This document shows positions 10,611 to 22,685 of a stretch of 64,000 bases of DNA, one piece after another. A program made the position numbers and the translations under genes. The notes beneath the pieces are model-generated. The model saw only the letters and a program-made list of their open reading frames with translations, searched no databases and had not been told where the DNA came from. Position 1 is the first letter of the stretch; every line of letters starts with the position of its first letter. Source of the stretch: Ptiloglossa arizonensis (taxonomy: Eukaryota; Arthropoda; Insecta; Hymenoptera; Colletidae); the NCBI RefSeq assembly GCF_051014685.1, contig NW_027478916.1, positions 186,001 to 250,000 on the forward strand, in the 5' to 3' direction.

Positions 10611-11318
10611 GTGCGAAAAATTTGTTGTCTTCTCAACCATTTCTTAGCTTCAAACTCCCATATCTCGCGAACGGATTGACCTAACCCAAAAATTCCTATT
10701 GCATCTGAAAGTCGAATCTCGCCCGATTACAACGGTATGTGTATTTTTTCCCTAGGCCATTCTGGTTAAGCGTTTGGAGCAGAAGAATTGCGAAAAATTT
10801 TTTGCCTCCTCAACCATTTCTTGGCTTCAAACTCCCATATCTCGCGAACGGATTGACCTAACCCAAAAATTCCTACTGCATCTGAAAGTAGAAACTCGCC
10901 CGATTACAGCGGTATTTGTATTTTTTCCTTAGCCCATTCTGGTTAAGCGTTTGGAGCAGCAGAAGTGCGAAAAATTTGTTGTCTTCTCAACCATTTCTTA
11001 GCTTCAAACTCCCATATCTCGCGAACGGATTGACCTAACCCAAAAATTCCTATTGCATCTGAAAGTCGAATCTCGCCCGATTACAACGGTATGTGTATTT
11101 TTTCCCTAGGCCATTCTGGTTAAGCGTTTGGAGCAGAAGAATTGCGAAAAATTTTTTGCCTCCTCAACCATTTCTTGGCTTCAAACTCCCATATCTCGCG
11201 AACGGATTGACCTAACCCAAAAATTCCTACTGCATCTGAAAGTAGAAACTCGCCCGATTACAGCGGTATGTGTATTTTTTCCCTAGGCCATTCTGGTTAA
11301 GCGTTTGGAGCAGCAGAA
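10611..11318. repeat. Tandem duplication of a dimer (354 bp)
   Basis: A two-monomer unit occurs twice in a row: one monomer with AAAGTCGAATCTCG followed by one with GAGCAGAAGAA, GCCTCCTCAACC and TTCCTACTGC. The GTCGAATC motifs lie at 10711 and 11065, exactly 354 bp apart. The second monomer of the first pair (10788-10964) is chimeric: it starts as the CTACTGC subtype and ends as the marker subtype with GGTATTTG and CCTTAGCCC. The outer limits are approximate. Confidence 0.8.
10788..10964 (+). repeat. Chimeric monomer: CTACTGC front, marker tail
   Basis: Begins with GCCTCCTCAACC and TTCCTACTGC, then switches to GGTATTTG and CCTTAGCCC. Similar CTACTGC monomers (for example near 11.15 and 15.56 kb) have GGTATGTG and CCCTAGGCC. 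The switch point lies within about 30 bp around CGCCCGATTACAGCGG and fits an exchange one dimer out of register. Confidence 0.75.
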
Positions 11319-12146
11319 TTGCGAAAAATTTGTTGTCTTCTCAACTATTTCTTAGCTTCAAACACCCATATCTCGCGAACGGATTAACCTAACCCAAAAA
11401 TTCCTATTGCATCTGAAAGTAGAAACCCGCCCGATTACAACGGTATGTGTATTTTTTCCCTAGGCCATTCTGGTTAAGCGTTTGGTGCAGCAGAATTGCG
11501 AAAAATTTTTTACCTTCTCAACTATTTCTTGGCTCAAACTCCCATATCTCGCGAACGGATTAACCTAACCCAAAAATTCCTATTGCATCTGAAAGTAGAA
11601 ACCCGCACGATTACAACGGTATGTGTATTTTTTCCCTAGGCCATTCTGGTTAAGCGTTTGGAGCAGCAGAATTGCGAAAAATTTTTTGCCTTCTCAACCA
11701 TTTCGTGGCTTCAAACTCCCATATCTCGCGAACGGATTGACCTAACCCAAAAATTCCTATTGCATCTGAAAGTAGAAACCCGCCCGATTACAACGGTATG
11801 TGTATTTTTTCCCTAGGCCATTCTGGTTAAGCGTTTGGAGCAGCAGAATTGCGAAAAATTTGTTGTCTTCTCAAGCATTTCTTGGCTTCAAACTCCCATA
11901 TCTCGCGAACGGATTGACCTGACCCAAAAATTCCTGTTGTGTCTGAAAGTAGAAACTCGCCCGATTACAGCGGTATTTGTATTTTTTCCTTAGCCCATTC
12001 TGGTTAAGCGTTTGGAGCAGCAGAAGTGCGAAAAATTTGTTGTCTTCTCAACCATTTCTTAGTTTCAAACTCCCATATCTCGCGAACGGATTGACCTAAT
12101 CCAAAAATTCCTGTTGCATCTGAAAGTAGAAACTCGCCCGATTACA

Positions 12147-15100
12147 GCGGTATGTGTATTTTGTCCCTAGGCCATTCTTGTTAAGCGATTGGAGCAGCAG
12201 AATTGCGAAAAATTTTTTGCCTTCTCAACCATTTCTTGGCTTCAAACTCCCATATCTCGCGAACGGATTGTCCTAACCCAAAAATTCCTATTGCATCTGA
12301 AAGTAGAAACTCGCCCGATTACAGCGGTATGGGTATTTTTTCCCTAGGCCATTCTGGTTAAGCGTTTGGAGCAGCAGAATTGCGAAAAATTTTCTGCCTT
12401 CTCAACCATTTCTTGGCTTCAAACTCCCATATCTCGCGAACGGATTGACCTAACCCAAAAATTCCTATTGCATCTGAGAGTAGAAACTCGCCCGATTACA
12501 GCGGTATGTGTATTTTTTCCCTAGGCCATTCTGGTTAAGCGTTTGGAGCAGCAGAATTGCGAAAAATTTTTTGCCTTCTCAACCATTTCTTGGCTTCAAA
12601 CTCCCATATCTCGCGAACGGATTGTCCTAACCCAAAAATTCCTATTGCATCTGAAAGTAGAAACTCGCCCGATTACAGCGGTATGGGTATTTTTTCCCTA
12701 GGCCATTCTGGTTAAGCGTTTGGAGCAGCAGAATTGCGAAAAATTTTCTGCCTTCTCAACCATTTCTTGGCTTCAAACTCCCATATCTCGCGAACGGATT
12801 GACCTAACCCAAAAATTCCTATTGCATCTGAAAGTAGAAACTCGCCCGATTACAGCGGTATGTGTATTTTTTCCCTAGGCCATTCTGGTTAAGCGTTTGG
12901 AGCAGCAGAATTGCGAAAAATTTTTTGCCTTCTCAACCATTTCTTGGCTTCAAACTCCCATATCTCGCGAACGGATTGTCCTAACCCAAAAATTCCTGTT
13001 GCATCTGAAAGTAGAAACTCGCCCGATTACAACGGTATGTGTATTTTTTCCCTAGGCCATTCTGGTTAAGCGTTTGGAGCAGCAGAATTGCGAAAAATTT
13101 GTTGTCTTCTCAACCATTTCTTAGCTTCAAACTCGCATATCTCGCGAACGGATTGACCTAACCCAAAAATTCCTATTGCATCTGAAAGTAGAAACTCGCC
13201 CGATTACAGCGTTATGTGTATTTTTCCCCTAGGCCATTCTGGTTAAGCGTTTGGTGCAGCAGAATTGCGAAAAATTTTTTGCCTTCTCAACCATTTCTTG
13301 GCTCAAACTCCCGTATCTCGCGAACGGATTAACCTAACCCAAAAATTCCTATTGCATCTGAAAGTAGAAACCCGCCCGATTACAACGGTATGTGTATTTT
13401 TTCCCTAGGCCATTCTGGTTAAGCGTTTGGAGCAGCAGAATTGCGAAAAATTTTTTGCCTTCTCAACCATTTCGTGGCTTCAAACTCCCATATCTCGCGA
13501 ACGGATTGACCTAACCCAAAAATTCCTATTGCATCTGAAAGTAGAAACCCGCCCGATTACAACGGTATGTGTATTTTTTCCCTAGGCCATTCTGGTTAAG
13601 CGTTTGGAGCAGCAGAATTGCGAAAAATTTGTTGTCTTCTCAAGCATTTCTTGGCTTCAAACTCCCATATCTCGCGAACGGATTGACCTGACCCAAAAAT
13701 TCCTGTTGTGTCTGAAAGTAGAAACTCGCCCGATTACAGCGGTATTTGTATTTTTTCCTTAGCCCATTCTGGTTAAGCGTTTGGAGCAGCAGAAGTGCGA
13801 AAAATTTGTTGTCTTCTCAACTATTTCTTAGCTTCAAACTCCCATATCTCGCGAACGGATTGACCTAATCCAAAAATTCCTGTTGCATCTGAAAGTAGAA
13901 ACTCGCCCGATTACAACGGTATGTGTATTTTTTCCCTAGGCCATTCTTGTTAAGCGATTGGAGCAGCAGAATTGCGAAAAATTTTTTGCCTTCTCAACCA
14001 TTTCTTGGCTTCAAACTCCCATATCTCGCGAACGGATTGACCTAACCCAAAAATTCCTATTGCATCTGAAAGTAGAAACTCGCCCGATTACAGCGGTATG
14101 GGTATTTTTTCCCTAGGCCATTCTGGTTAAGCGTTTGGAGCAGCAGAATTGCGAAAAATTTTCTGCCTTCTCAACCATTTCTTGGCTTCAAACTCCCATA
14201 TCTCGCGAACGGATTGACCTAACCCAAAAATTCCTATTGCATCTGAAAGTAGAAACTCGCCCGATTACAGCGGTATGTGTATTTTTTCCCTAGGCCATTC
14301 TGGTTAAGCGTTTGGAGCAGCAGAATTGCGAAAAATTTTTTGCCTTCTCAACCATTTCTTGGCTTCAAACTCCCATATCTCGCGAACGGATTGTCCTAAC
14401 CCAAAAATTCCTGTTGCATCTGAAAGTAGAAACTCGCCCGATTACAACGGTATGTGTATTTTTTCCCTAGGCCATTCTGGTTAAGCGTTTGGAGCAGCAG
14501 AATTGCGAAAAATTTGTTGTGTTCTCAACCATTTCTTAGCTTCAAACTCGCATATCTCGCGAACGGATTGACCTAACCCAAAAATTCCTATTGCATCTGA
14601 AAGTAGAAACTCGCCCGATTACAGCGTTATGTGTATTTTTCCCCTAGGCCATTCTGGTTAAGCGTTTGGTGCAGCAGAATTGCGAAAAATTTTTTGCCTT
14701 CTCAACTATTTCTTGGCTCAAACTCCCATATCTCGCGAACGGATTAACCTAACCCAAAAATTCCTATTGCATCTGAAAGTAGAAACCCGCCCGATTACAA
14801 CGGTATGTGTATTTTTTCCCTAGGCCATTCTGGTTAAGCGTTTGGTGCAGCAGAATTGCGAAAAATTTTTTACCTTCTCAACTATTTCTTGGCTCAAACT
14901 CCCATATCTCGCGAACGGATTAACCTAACCCAAAAATTCCTATTGCATCTGAAAGTAGAAACCCGCACGATTACAACGGTATGTGTATTTTTTCCCTAGG
15001 CCATTCTGGTTAAGCGTTTGGAGCAGCAGAATTGCGAAAAATTTTTTGCCTTCTCAACCATTTCGTGGCTTCAAACTCCCATATCTCGCGAACGGATTGA

Positions 15101-17221
15101 CCTAACCCAAAAATTCCTATTGCATCTGAAAGTAGAAACCCGCCCGATTACAACGGTATGTGTATTTTTTCCCTAGGCCATTCTGGTTAAGCGTTTGGAG
15201 CAGCAGAATTGCGAAAAATTTGTTGTCTTCTCAAGCATTTCTTGGCTTCAAACTCCCATATCTCGCGAACGGATTGACCTGACCCAAAAATTCCTGTTGT
15301 GTCTGAAAGTAGAAACTCGCCCGATTACAGCGGTATTTGTATTTTTTCCTTAGCCCATTCTGGTTAAGCGTTTGGAGCAGCAGAAGTGCGAAAAATTTGT
15401 TGTCTTCTCAACCATTTCTTAGCTTCAAACTCCCATATCTCGCGAACGGATTGACCTAACCCAAAAATTCCTATTGCATCTGAAAGTCGAATCTCGCCCG
15501 ATTACAACGGTATGTGTATTTTTTCCCTAGGCCATTCTGGTTAAGCGTTTGGAGCAGAAGAATTGCGAAAAATTTTTTGCCTCCTCAACCATTTCTTGGC
15601 TTCAAACTCCCATATCTCGCGAACGGATTGACCTAACCCAAAAATTCCTACTGCATCTGAAAGTAGAAACTCGCCCGATTACAGCGGTATGTGTATTTTT
15701 TCCCTAGGCCATTCTGGTTAAGCGTTTGGAGCAGCAGAATTGCGAAAAATTTGTTGTCTTCTCAACTATTTCTTCGCTTCAAACACCCATATCTCGCGAA
15801 CGGATTAACCTAACCCAAAAATTCCTATTGCATCTGAAAGTAGAAACCCGCCCGATTACAACGGTATGTGTATTTTTTCCCTAGGCCATTCTGGTTAAGC
15901 GTTTGGTGCAGCAGAATTGCGAAAAATTTTTTACCTTCTCAACTATTTCTTGGCTCAAACTCCCATATCTCGCGAACGGATTAACCTAACCCAAAAATTC
16001 CTATTGCATCTGAAAGTAGAAACCCGCACGATTACAACGGTATGTGTATTTTTTCCCTAGGCCATTCTGGTTAAGCGTTTGGAGCAGCAGAATTGCGAAA
16101 AATTTTTTGCCTTCTCAACCATTTCGTGGCTTCAAACTCCCATATCTCGCGAACGGATTGACCTAACCCAAAAATTCCTATTGCATCTGAAAGTAGAAAC
16201 CCGCCCGATTACAACGGTATGTGTATTTTTTCCCTAGGCCATTCTGGTTAAGCGTTTGGAGCAGCAGAATTGCGAAAAATTTGTTGTCTTCTCAAGCATT
16301 TCTTGGCTTCAAACTCCCATATCTCGCGAACGGATTGACCTGACCCAAAAATTCCTGTTGTGTCTGAAAGTAGAAACTCGCCCGATTACAGCGGTATTTG
16401 TATTTTTTCCTTAGCCCATTCTGGTTAAGCGTTTGGAGCAGCAGAAGTGCGAAAAATTTGTTGTCTTCTCAACCATTTCTTAGCTTCAAACTCCCATATC
16501 TCGCGAACGGATTGACCTAACCCAAAAATTCCTATTGCATCTGAAAGTCGAATCTCGCCCGATTACAACGGTATGTGTATTTTTTCCCTAGGCCATTCTG
16601 GTTAAGCGTTTGGAGCAGAAGAATTGCGAAAAATTTTTTGCCTCCTCAACCATTTCTTGGCTTCAAACTCCCATATCTCGCGAACGGATTGACCTAACCC
16701 AAAAATTCCTACTGCATCTGAAAGTAGAAACTCGCCCGATTACAGCGGTATGTGTATTTTTTCCCTAGGCCATTCTGGTTAAGCGTTTGGAGCAGCAGAA
16801 TTGCGAAAAATTTGTTGTCTTCTCAACTATTTCTTAGCTTCAAACACCCATATCTCGCGAACGGATTGACCTAATCCAAAAATTCCTGTTGCATCTGAAA
16901 GTAGAAACTCGCCCGATTACAACGGTATGTGTATTTTTTCCCTAGGCCATTCTTGTTAAGCGATTGGAGCAGCAGAATTGCGAAAAATTTTTTGCCTTCT
17001 CAACCATTTCTTGGCTTCAAACTCCCATATCTCGCGAACGGATTGACCTAACCCAAAAATTCCTATTGCATCTGAAAGTAGACACTCGCCCGATTACAGC
17101 GGTATGGGTATTTTTTCCCTAGGCCATTCTGGTTAAGCGTTTGGAGCAGCAGAATTGCGAAAAATTTTCTGCCTTCTCAACCATTTCTTGGCTTCAAACT
17201 CCCATATCTCGCGAACGGATT
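12147..17221. repeat. 29-monomer higher-order unit, copy 1 (period 5,129 bp)
   Basis: Matches 17276-22350 at a constant offset of 5,129 bp (29 monomers, four of them 176 bp). Pairs of markers fix the register: TTTTGTCCC at 12162 and 17291, CTGAGAG at 12476 and 17605, marker TGTCTG at 13709/18838, 15300/20429 and 16361/21490, TCTTCGCTTC at 15771 and 20900, GTAGACACTCG at 17081 and 22210. I noticed no difference over about 5.07 kb. TTTTGTCCC and TTCTTCGC are seen only in this pair, which argues for a recent duplication by unequal exchange. Confidence 0.92.
15740..15916 (+). repeat. Chimeric monomer with private TTCTTCGC
   Basis: Front is the TTTGTTGTC, CAACTATTTC, CAAACACCC subtype, but the back is the GGATTAACC, AAACCCGCCC, TTTGGTGCAG subtype. 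It carries TTCTTCGCTTC where other copies have TTCTTAGCTTC; the only other copy with this base is its duplicate at 20869-21045. Confidence 0.8.
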
Positions 17222-17275
17222 GTCCTAACCCAAAAATTCCTGTTGCATCTGAAAGTAGAAACTCGCCCGATTACA

Positions 17276-20200
17276 ACGGTATGTGTATTTTGTCCCTAGG
17301 CCATTCTTGTTAAGCGATTGGAGCAGCAGAATTGCGAAAAATTTTTTGCCTTCTCAACCATTTCTTGGCTTCAAACTCCCATATCTCGCGAACGGATTGT
17401 CCTAACCCAAAAATTCCTATTGCATCTGAAAGTAGAAACTCGCCCGATTACAGCGGTATGGGTATTTTTTCCCTAGGCCATTCTGGTTAAGCGTTTGGAG
17501 CAGCAGAATTGCGAAAAATTTTCTGCCTTCTCAACCATTTCTTGGCTTCAAACTCCCATATCTCGCGAACGGATTGACCTAACCCAAAAATTCCTATTGC
17601 ATCTGAGAGTAGAAACTCGCCCGATTACAGCGGTATGTGTATTTTTTCCCTAGGCCATTCTGGTTAAGCGTTTGGAGCAGCAGAATTGCGAAAAATTTTT
17701 TGCCTTCTCAACCATTTCTTGGCTTCAAACTCCCATATCTCGCGAACGGATTGTCCTAACCCAAAAATTCCTATTGCATCTGAAAGTAGAAACTCGCCCG
17801 ATTACAGCGGTATGGGTATTTTTTCCCTAGGCCATTCTGGTTAAGCGTTTGGAGCAGCAGAATTGCGAAAAATTTTCTGCCTTCTCAACCATTTCTTGGC
17901 TTCAAACTCCCATATCTCGCGAACGGATTGACCTAACCCAAAAATTCCTATTGCATCTGAAAGTAGAAACTCGCCCGATTACAGCGGTATGTGTATTTTT
18001 TCCCTAGGCCATTCTGGTTAAGCGTTTGGAGCAGCAGAATTGCGAAAAATTTTTTGCCTTCTCAACCATTTCTTGGCTTCAAACTCCCATATCTCGCGAA
18101 CGGATTGTCCTAACCCAAAAATTCCTGTTGCATCTGAAAGTAGAAACTCGCCCGATTACAACGGTATGTGTATTTTTTCCCTAGGCCATTCTGGTTAAGC
18201 GTTTGGAGCAGCAGAATTGCGAAAAATTTGTTGTCTTCTCAACCATTTCTTAGCTTCAAACTCGCATATCTCGCGAACGGATTGACCTAACCCAAAAATT
18301 CCTATTGCATCTGAAAGTAGAAACTCGCCCGATTACAGCGTTATGTGTATTTTTCCCCTAGGCCATTCTGGTTAAGCGTTTGGTGCAGCAGAATTGCGAA
18401 AAATTTTTTGCCTTCTCAACCATTTCTTGGCTCAAACTCCCGTATCTCGCGAACGGATTAACCTAACCCAAAAATTCCTATTGCATCTGAAAGTAGAAAC
18501 CCGCCCGATTACAACGGTATGTGTATTTTTTCCCTAGGCCATTCTGGTTAAGCGTTTGGAGCAGCAGAATTGCGAAAAATTTTTTGCCTTCTCAACCATT
18601 TCGTGGCTTCAAACTCCCATATCTCGCGAACGGATTGACCTAACCCAAAAATTCCTATTGCATCTGAAAGTAGAAACCCGCCCGATTACAACGGTATGTG
18701 TATTTTTTCCCTAGGCCATTCTGGTTAAGCGTTTGGAGCAGCAGAATTGCGAAAAATTTGTTGTCTTCTCAAGCATTTCTTGGCTTCAAACTCCCATATC
18801 TCGCGAACGGATTGACCTGACCCAAAAATTCCTGTTGTGTCTGAAAGTAGAAACTCGCCCGATTACAGCGGTATTTGTATTTTTTCCTTAGCCCATTCTG
18901 GTTAAGCGTTTGGAGCAGCAGAAGTGCGAAAAATTTGTTGTCTTCTCAACTATTTCTTAGCTTCAAACTCCCATATCTCGCGAACGGATTGACCTAATCC
19001 AAAAATTCCTGTTGCATCTGAAAGTAGAAACTCGCCCGATTACAACGGTATGTGTATTTTTTCCCTAGGCCATTCTTGTTAAGCGATTGGAGCAGCAGAA
19101 TTGCGAAAAATTTTTTGCCTTCTCAACCATTTCTTGGCTTCAAACTCCCATATCTCGCGAACGGATTGACCTAACCCAAAAATTCCTATTGCATCTGAAA
19201 GTAGAAACTCGCCCGATTACAGCGGTATGGGTATTTTTTCCCTAGGCCATTCTGGTTAAGCGTTTGGAGCAGCAGAATTGCGAAAAATTTTCTGCCTTCT
19301 CAACCATTTCTTGGCTTCAAACTCCCATATCTCGCGAACGGATTGACCTAACCCAAAAATTCCTATTGCATCTGAAAGTAGAAACTCGCCCGATTACAGC
19401 GGTATGTGTATTTTTTCCCTAGGCCATTCTGGTTAAGCGTTTGGAGCAGCAGAATTGCGAAAAATTTTTTGCCTTCTCAACCATTTCTTGGCTTCAAACT
19501 CCCATATCTCGCGAACGGATTGTCCTAACCCAAAAATTCCTGTTGCATCTGAAAGTAGAAACTCGCCCGATTACAACGGTATGTGTATTTTTTCCCTAGG
19601 CCATTCTGGTTAAGCGTTTGGAGCAGCAGAATTGCGAAAAATTTGTTGTGTTCTCAACCATTTCTTAGCTTCAAACTCGCATATCTCGCGAACGGATTGA
19701 CCTAACCCAAAAATTCCTATTGCATCTGAAAGTAGAAACTCGCCCGATTACAGCGTTATGTGTATTTTTCCCCTAGGCCATTCTGGTTAAGCGTTTGGTG
19801 CAGCAGAATTGCGAAAAATTTTTTGCCTTCTCAACTATTTCTTGGCTCAAACTCCCATATCTCGCGAACGGATTAACCTAACCCAAAAATTCCTATTGCA
19901 TCTGAAAGTAGAAACCCGCCCGATTACAACGGTATGTGTATTTTTTCCCTAGGCCATTCTGGTTAAGCGTTTGGTGCAGCAGAATTGCGAAAAATTTTTT
20001 ACCTTCTCAACTATTTCTTGGCTCAAACTCCCATATCTCGCGAACGGATTAACCTAACCCAAAAATTCCTATTGCATCTGAAAGTAGAAACCCGCACGAT
20101 TACAACGGTATGTGTATTTTTTCCCTAGGCCATTCTGGTTAAGCGTTTGGAGCAGCAGAATTGCGAAAAATTTTTTGCCTTCTCAACCATTTCGTGGCTT

Positions 20201-22350
20201 CAAACTCCCATATCTCGCGAACGGATTGACCTAACCCAAAAATTCCTATTGCATCTGAAAGTAGAAACCCGCCCGATTACAACGGTATGTGTATTTTTTC
20301 CCTAGGCCATTCTGGTTAAGCGTTTGGAGCAGCAGAATTGCGAAAAATTTGTTGTCTTCTCAAGCATTTCTTGGCTTCAAACTCCCATATCTCGCGAACG
20401 GATTGACCTGACCCAAAAATTCCTGTTGTGTCTGAAAGTAGAAACTCGCCCGATTACAGCGGTATTTGTATTTTTTCCTTAGCCCATTCTGGTTAAGCGT
20501 TTGGAGCAGCAGAAGTGCGAAAAATTTGTTGTCTTCTCAACCATTTCTTAGCTTCAAACTCCCATATCTCGCGAACGGATTGACCTAACCCAAAAATTCC
20601 TATTGCATCTGAAAGTCGAATCTCGCCCGATTACAACGGTATGTGTATTTTTTCCCTAGGCCATTCTGGTTAAGCGTTTGGAGCAGAAGAATTGCGAAAA
20701 ATTTTTTGCCTCCTCAACCATTTCTTGGCTTCAAACTCCCATATCTCGCGAACGGATTGACCTAACCCAAAAATTCCTACTGCATCTGAAAGTAGAAACT
20801 CGCCCGATTACAGCGGTATGTGTATTTTTTCCCTAGGCCATTCTGGTTAAGCGTTTGGAGCAGCAGAATTGCGAAAAATTTGTTGTCTTCTCAACTATTT
20901 CTTCGCTTCAAACACCCATATCTCGCGAACGGATTAACCTAACCCAAAAATTCCTATTGCATCTGAAAGTAGAAACCCGCCCGATTACAACGGTATGTGT
21001 ATTTTTTCCCTAGGCCATTCTGGTTAAGCGTTTGGTGCAGCAGAATTGCGAAAAATTTTTTACCTTCTCAACTATTTCTTGGCTCAAACTCCCATATCTC
21101 GCGAACGGATTAACCTAACCCAAAAATTCCTATTGCATCTGAAAGTAGAAACCCGCACGATTACAACGGTATGTGTATTTTTTCCCTAGGCCATTCTGGT
21201 TAAGCGTTTGGAGCAGCAGAATTGCGAAAAATTTTTTGCCTTCTCAACCATTTCGTGGCTTCAAACTCCCATATCTCGCGAACGGATTGACCTAACCCAA
21301 AAATTCCTATTGCATCTGAAAGTAGAAACCCGCCCGATTACAACGGTATGTGTATTTTTTCCCTAGGCCATTCTGGTTAAGCGTTTGGAGCAGCAGAATT
21401 GCGAAAAATTTGTTGTCTTCTCAAGCATTTCTTGGCTTCAAACTCCCATATCTCGCGAACGGATTGACCTGACCCAAAAATTCCTGTTGTGTCTGAAAGT
21501 AGAAACTCGCCCGATTACAGCGGTATTTGTATTTTTTCCTTAGCCCATTCTGGTTAAGCGTTTGGAGCAGCAGAAGTGCGAAAAATTTGTTGTCTTCTCA
21601 ACCATTTCTTAGCTTCAAACTCCCATATCTCGCGAACGGATTGACCTAACCCAAAAATTCCTATTGCATCTGAAAGTCGAATCTCGCCCGATTACAACGG
21701 TATGTGTATTTTTTCCCTAGGCCATTCTGGTTAAGCGTTTGGAGCAGAAGAATTGCGAAAAATTTTTTGCCTCCTCAACCATTTCTTGGCTTCAAACTCC
21801 CATATCTCGCGAACGGATTGACCTAACCCAAAAATTCCTACTGCATCTGAAAGTAGAAACTCGCCCGATTACAGCGGTATGTGTATTTTTTCCCTAGGCC
21901 ATTCTGGTTAAGCGTTTGGAGCAGCAGAATTGCGAAAAATTTGTTGTCTTCTCAACTATTTCTTAGCTTCAAACACCCATATCTCGCGAACGGATTGACC
22001 TAATCCAAAAATTCCTGTTGCATCTGAAAGTAGAAACTCGCCCGATTACAACGGTATGTGTATTTTTTCCCTAGGCCATTCTTGTTAAGCGATTGGAGCA
22101 GCAGAATTGCGAAAAATTTTTTGCCTTCTCAACCATTTCTTGGCTTCAAACTCCCATATCTCGCGAACGGATTGACCTAACCCAAAAATTCCTATTGCAT
22201 CTGAAAGTAGACACTCGCCCGATTACAGCGGTATGGGTATTTTTTCCCTAGGCCATTCTGGTTAAGCGTTTGGAGCAGCAGAATTGCGAAAAATTTTCTG
22301 CCTTCTCAACCATTTCTTGGCTTCAAACTCCCATATCTCGCGAACGGATT
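17276..22350. repeat. 29-monomer higher-order unit, copy 2 (period 5,129 bp)
   Basis: Partner of 12147-17221. The match stops near 22351, where this copy has GGATTGACC and the first has GGATTGTCC. From its left end the unit orders its marker monomers at intervals of 9 and 6, with the remaining 14 monomers split across the tandem junction. Confidence 0.92.
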
Positions 22351-22685
22351 GACCTAACCCAAAAATTCCTATTGCATCTGAAAGTAGAAACTCGCCCGAT
22401 TACAGCGGTATGTGTATTTTTTCCCTAGGCCATTCTGGTTAAGCGTTTGGAGCAGCAGAATTGCGAAAAATTTTTTGCCTTCTCAACCATTTCTTGGCTT
22501 CAAACTCCCATATCTCGCGAACGGATTGTCCTAACCCAAAAATTCCTGTTGCATCTGAAAGTAGAAACTCGCCCGATTACAACGGTATGTGTATTTTTTC
22601 CCTAGGCCATTCTGGTTAAGCGTTTGGAGCAGCAGAATTGCGAAAAATTTGTTGTCTTCTCAACCATTTCTTAGCTTCAAACTCG

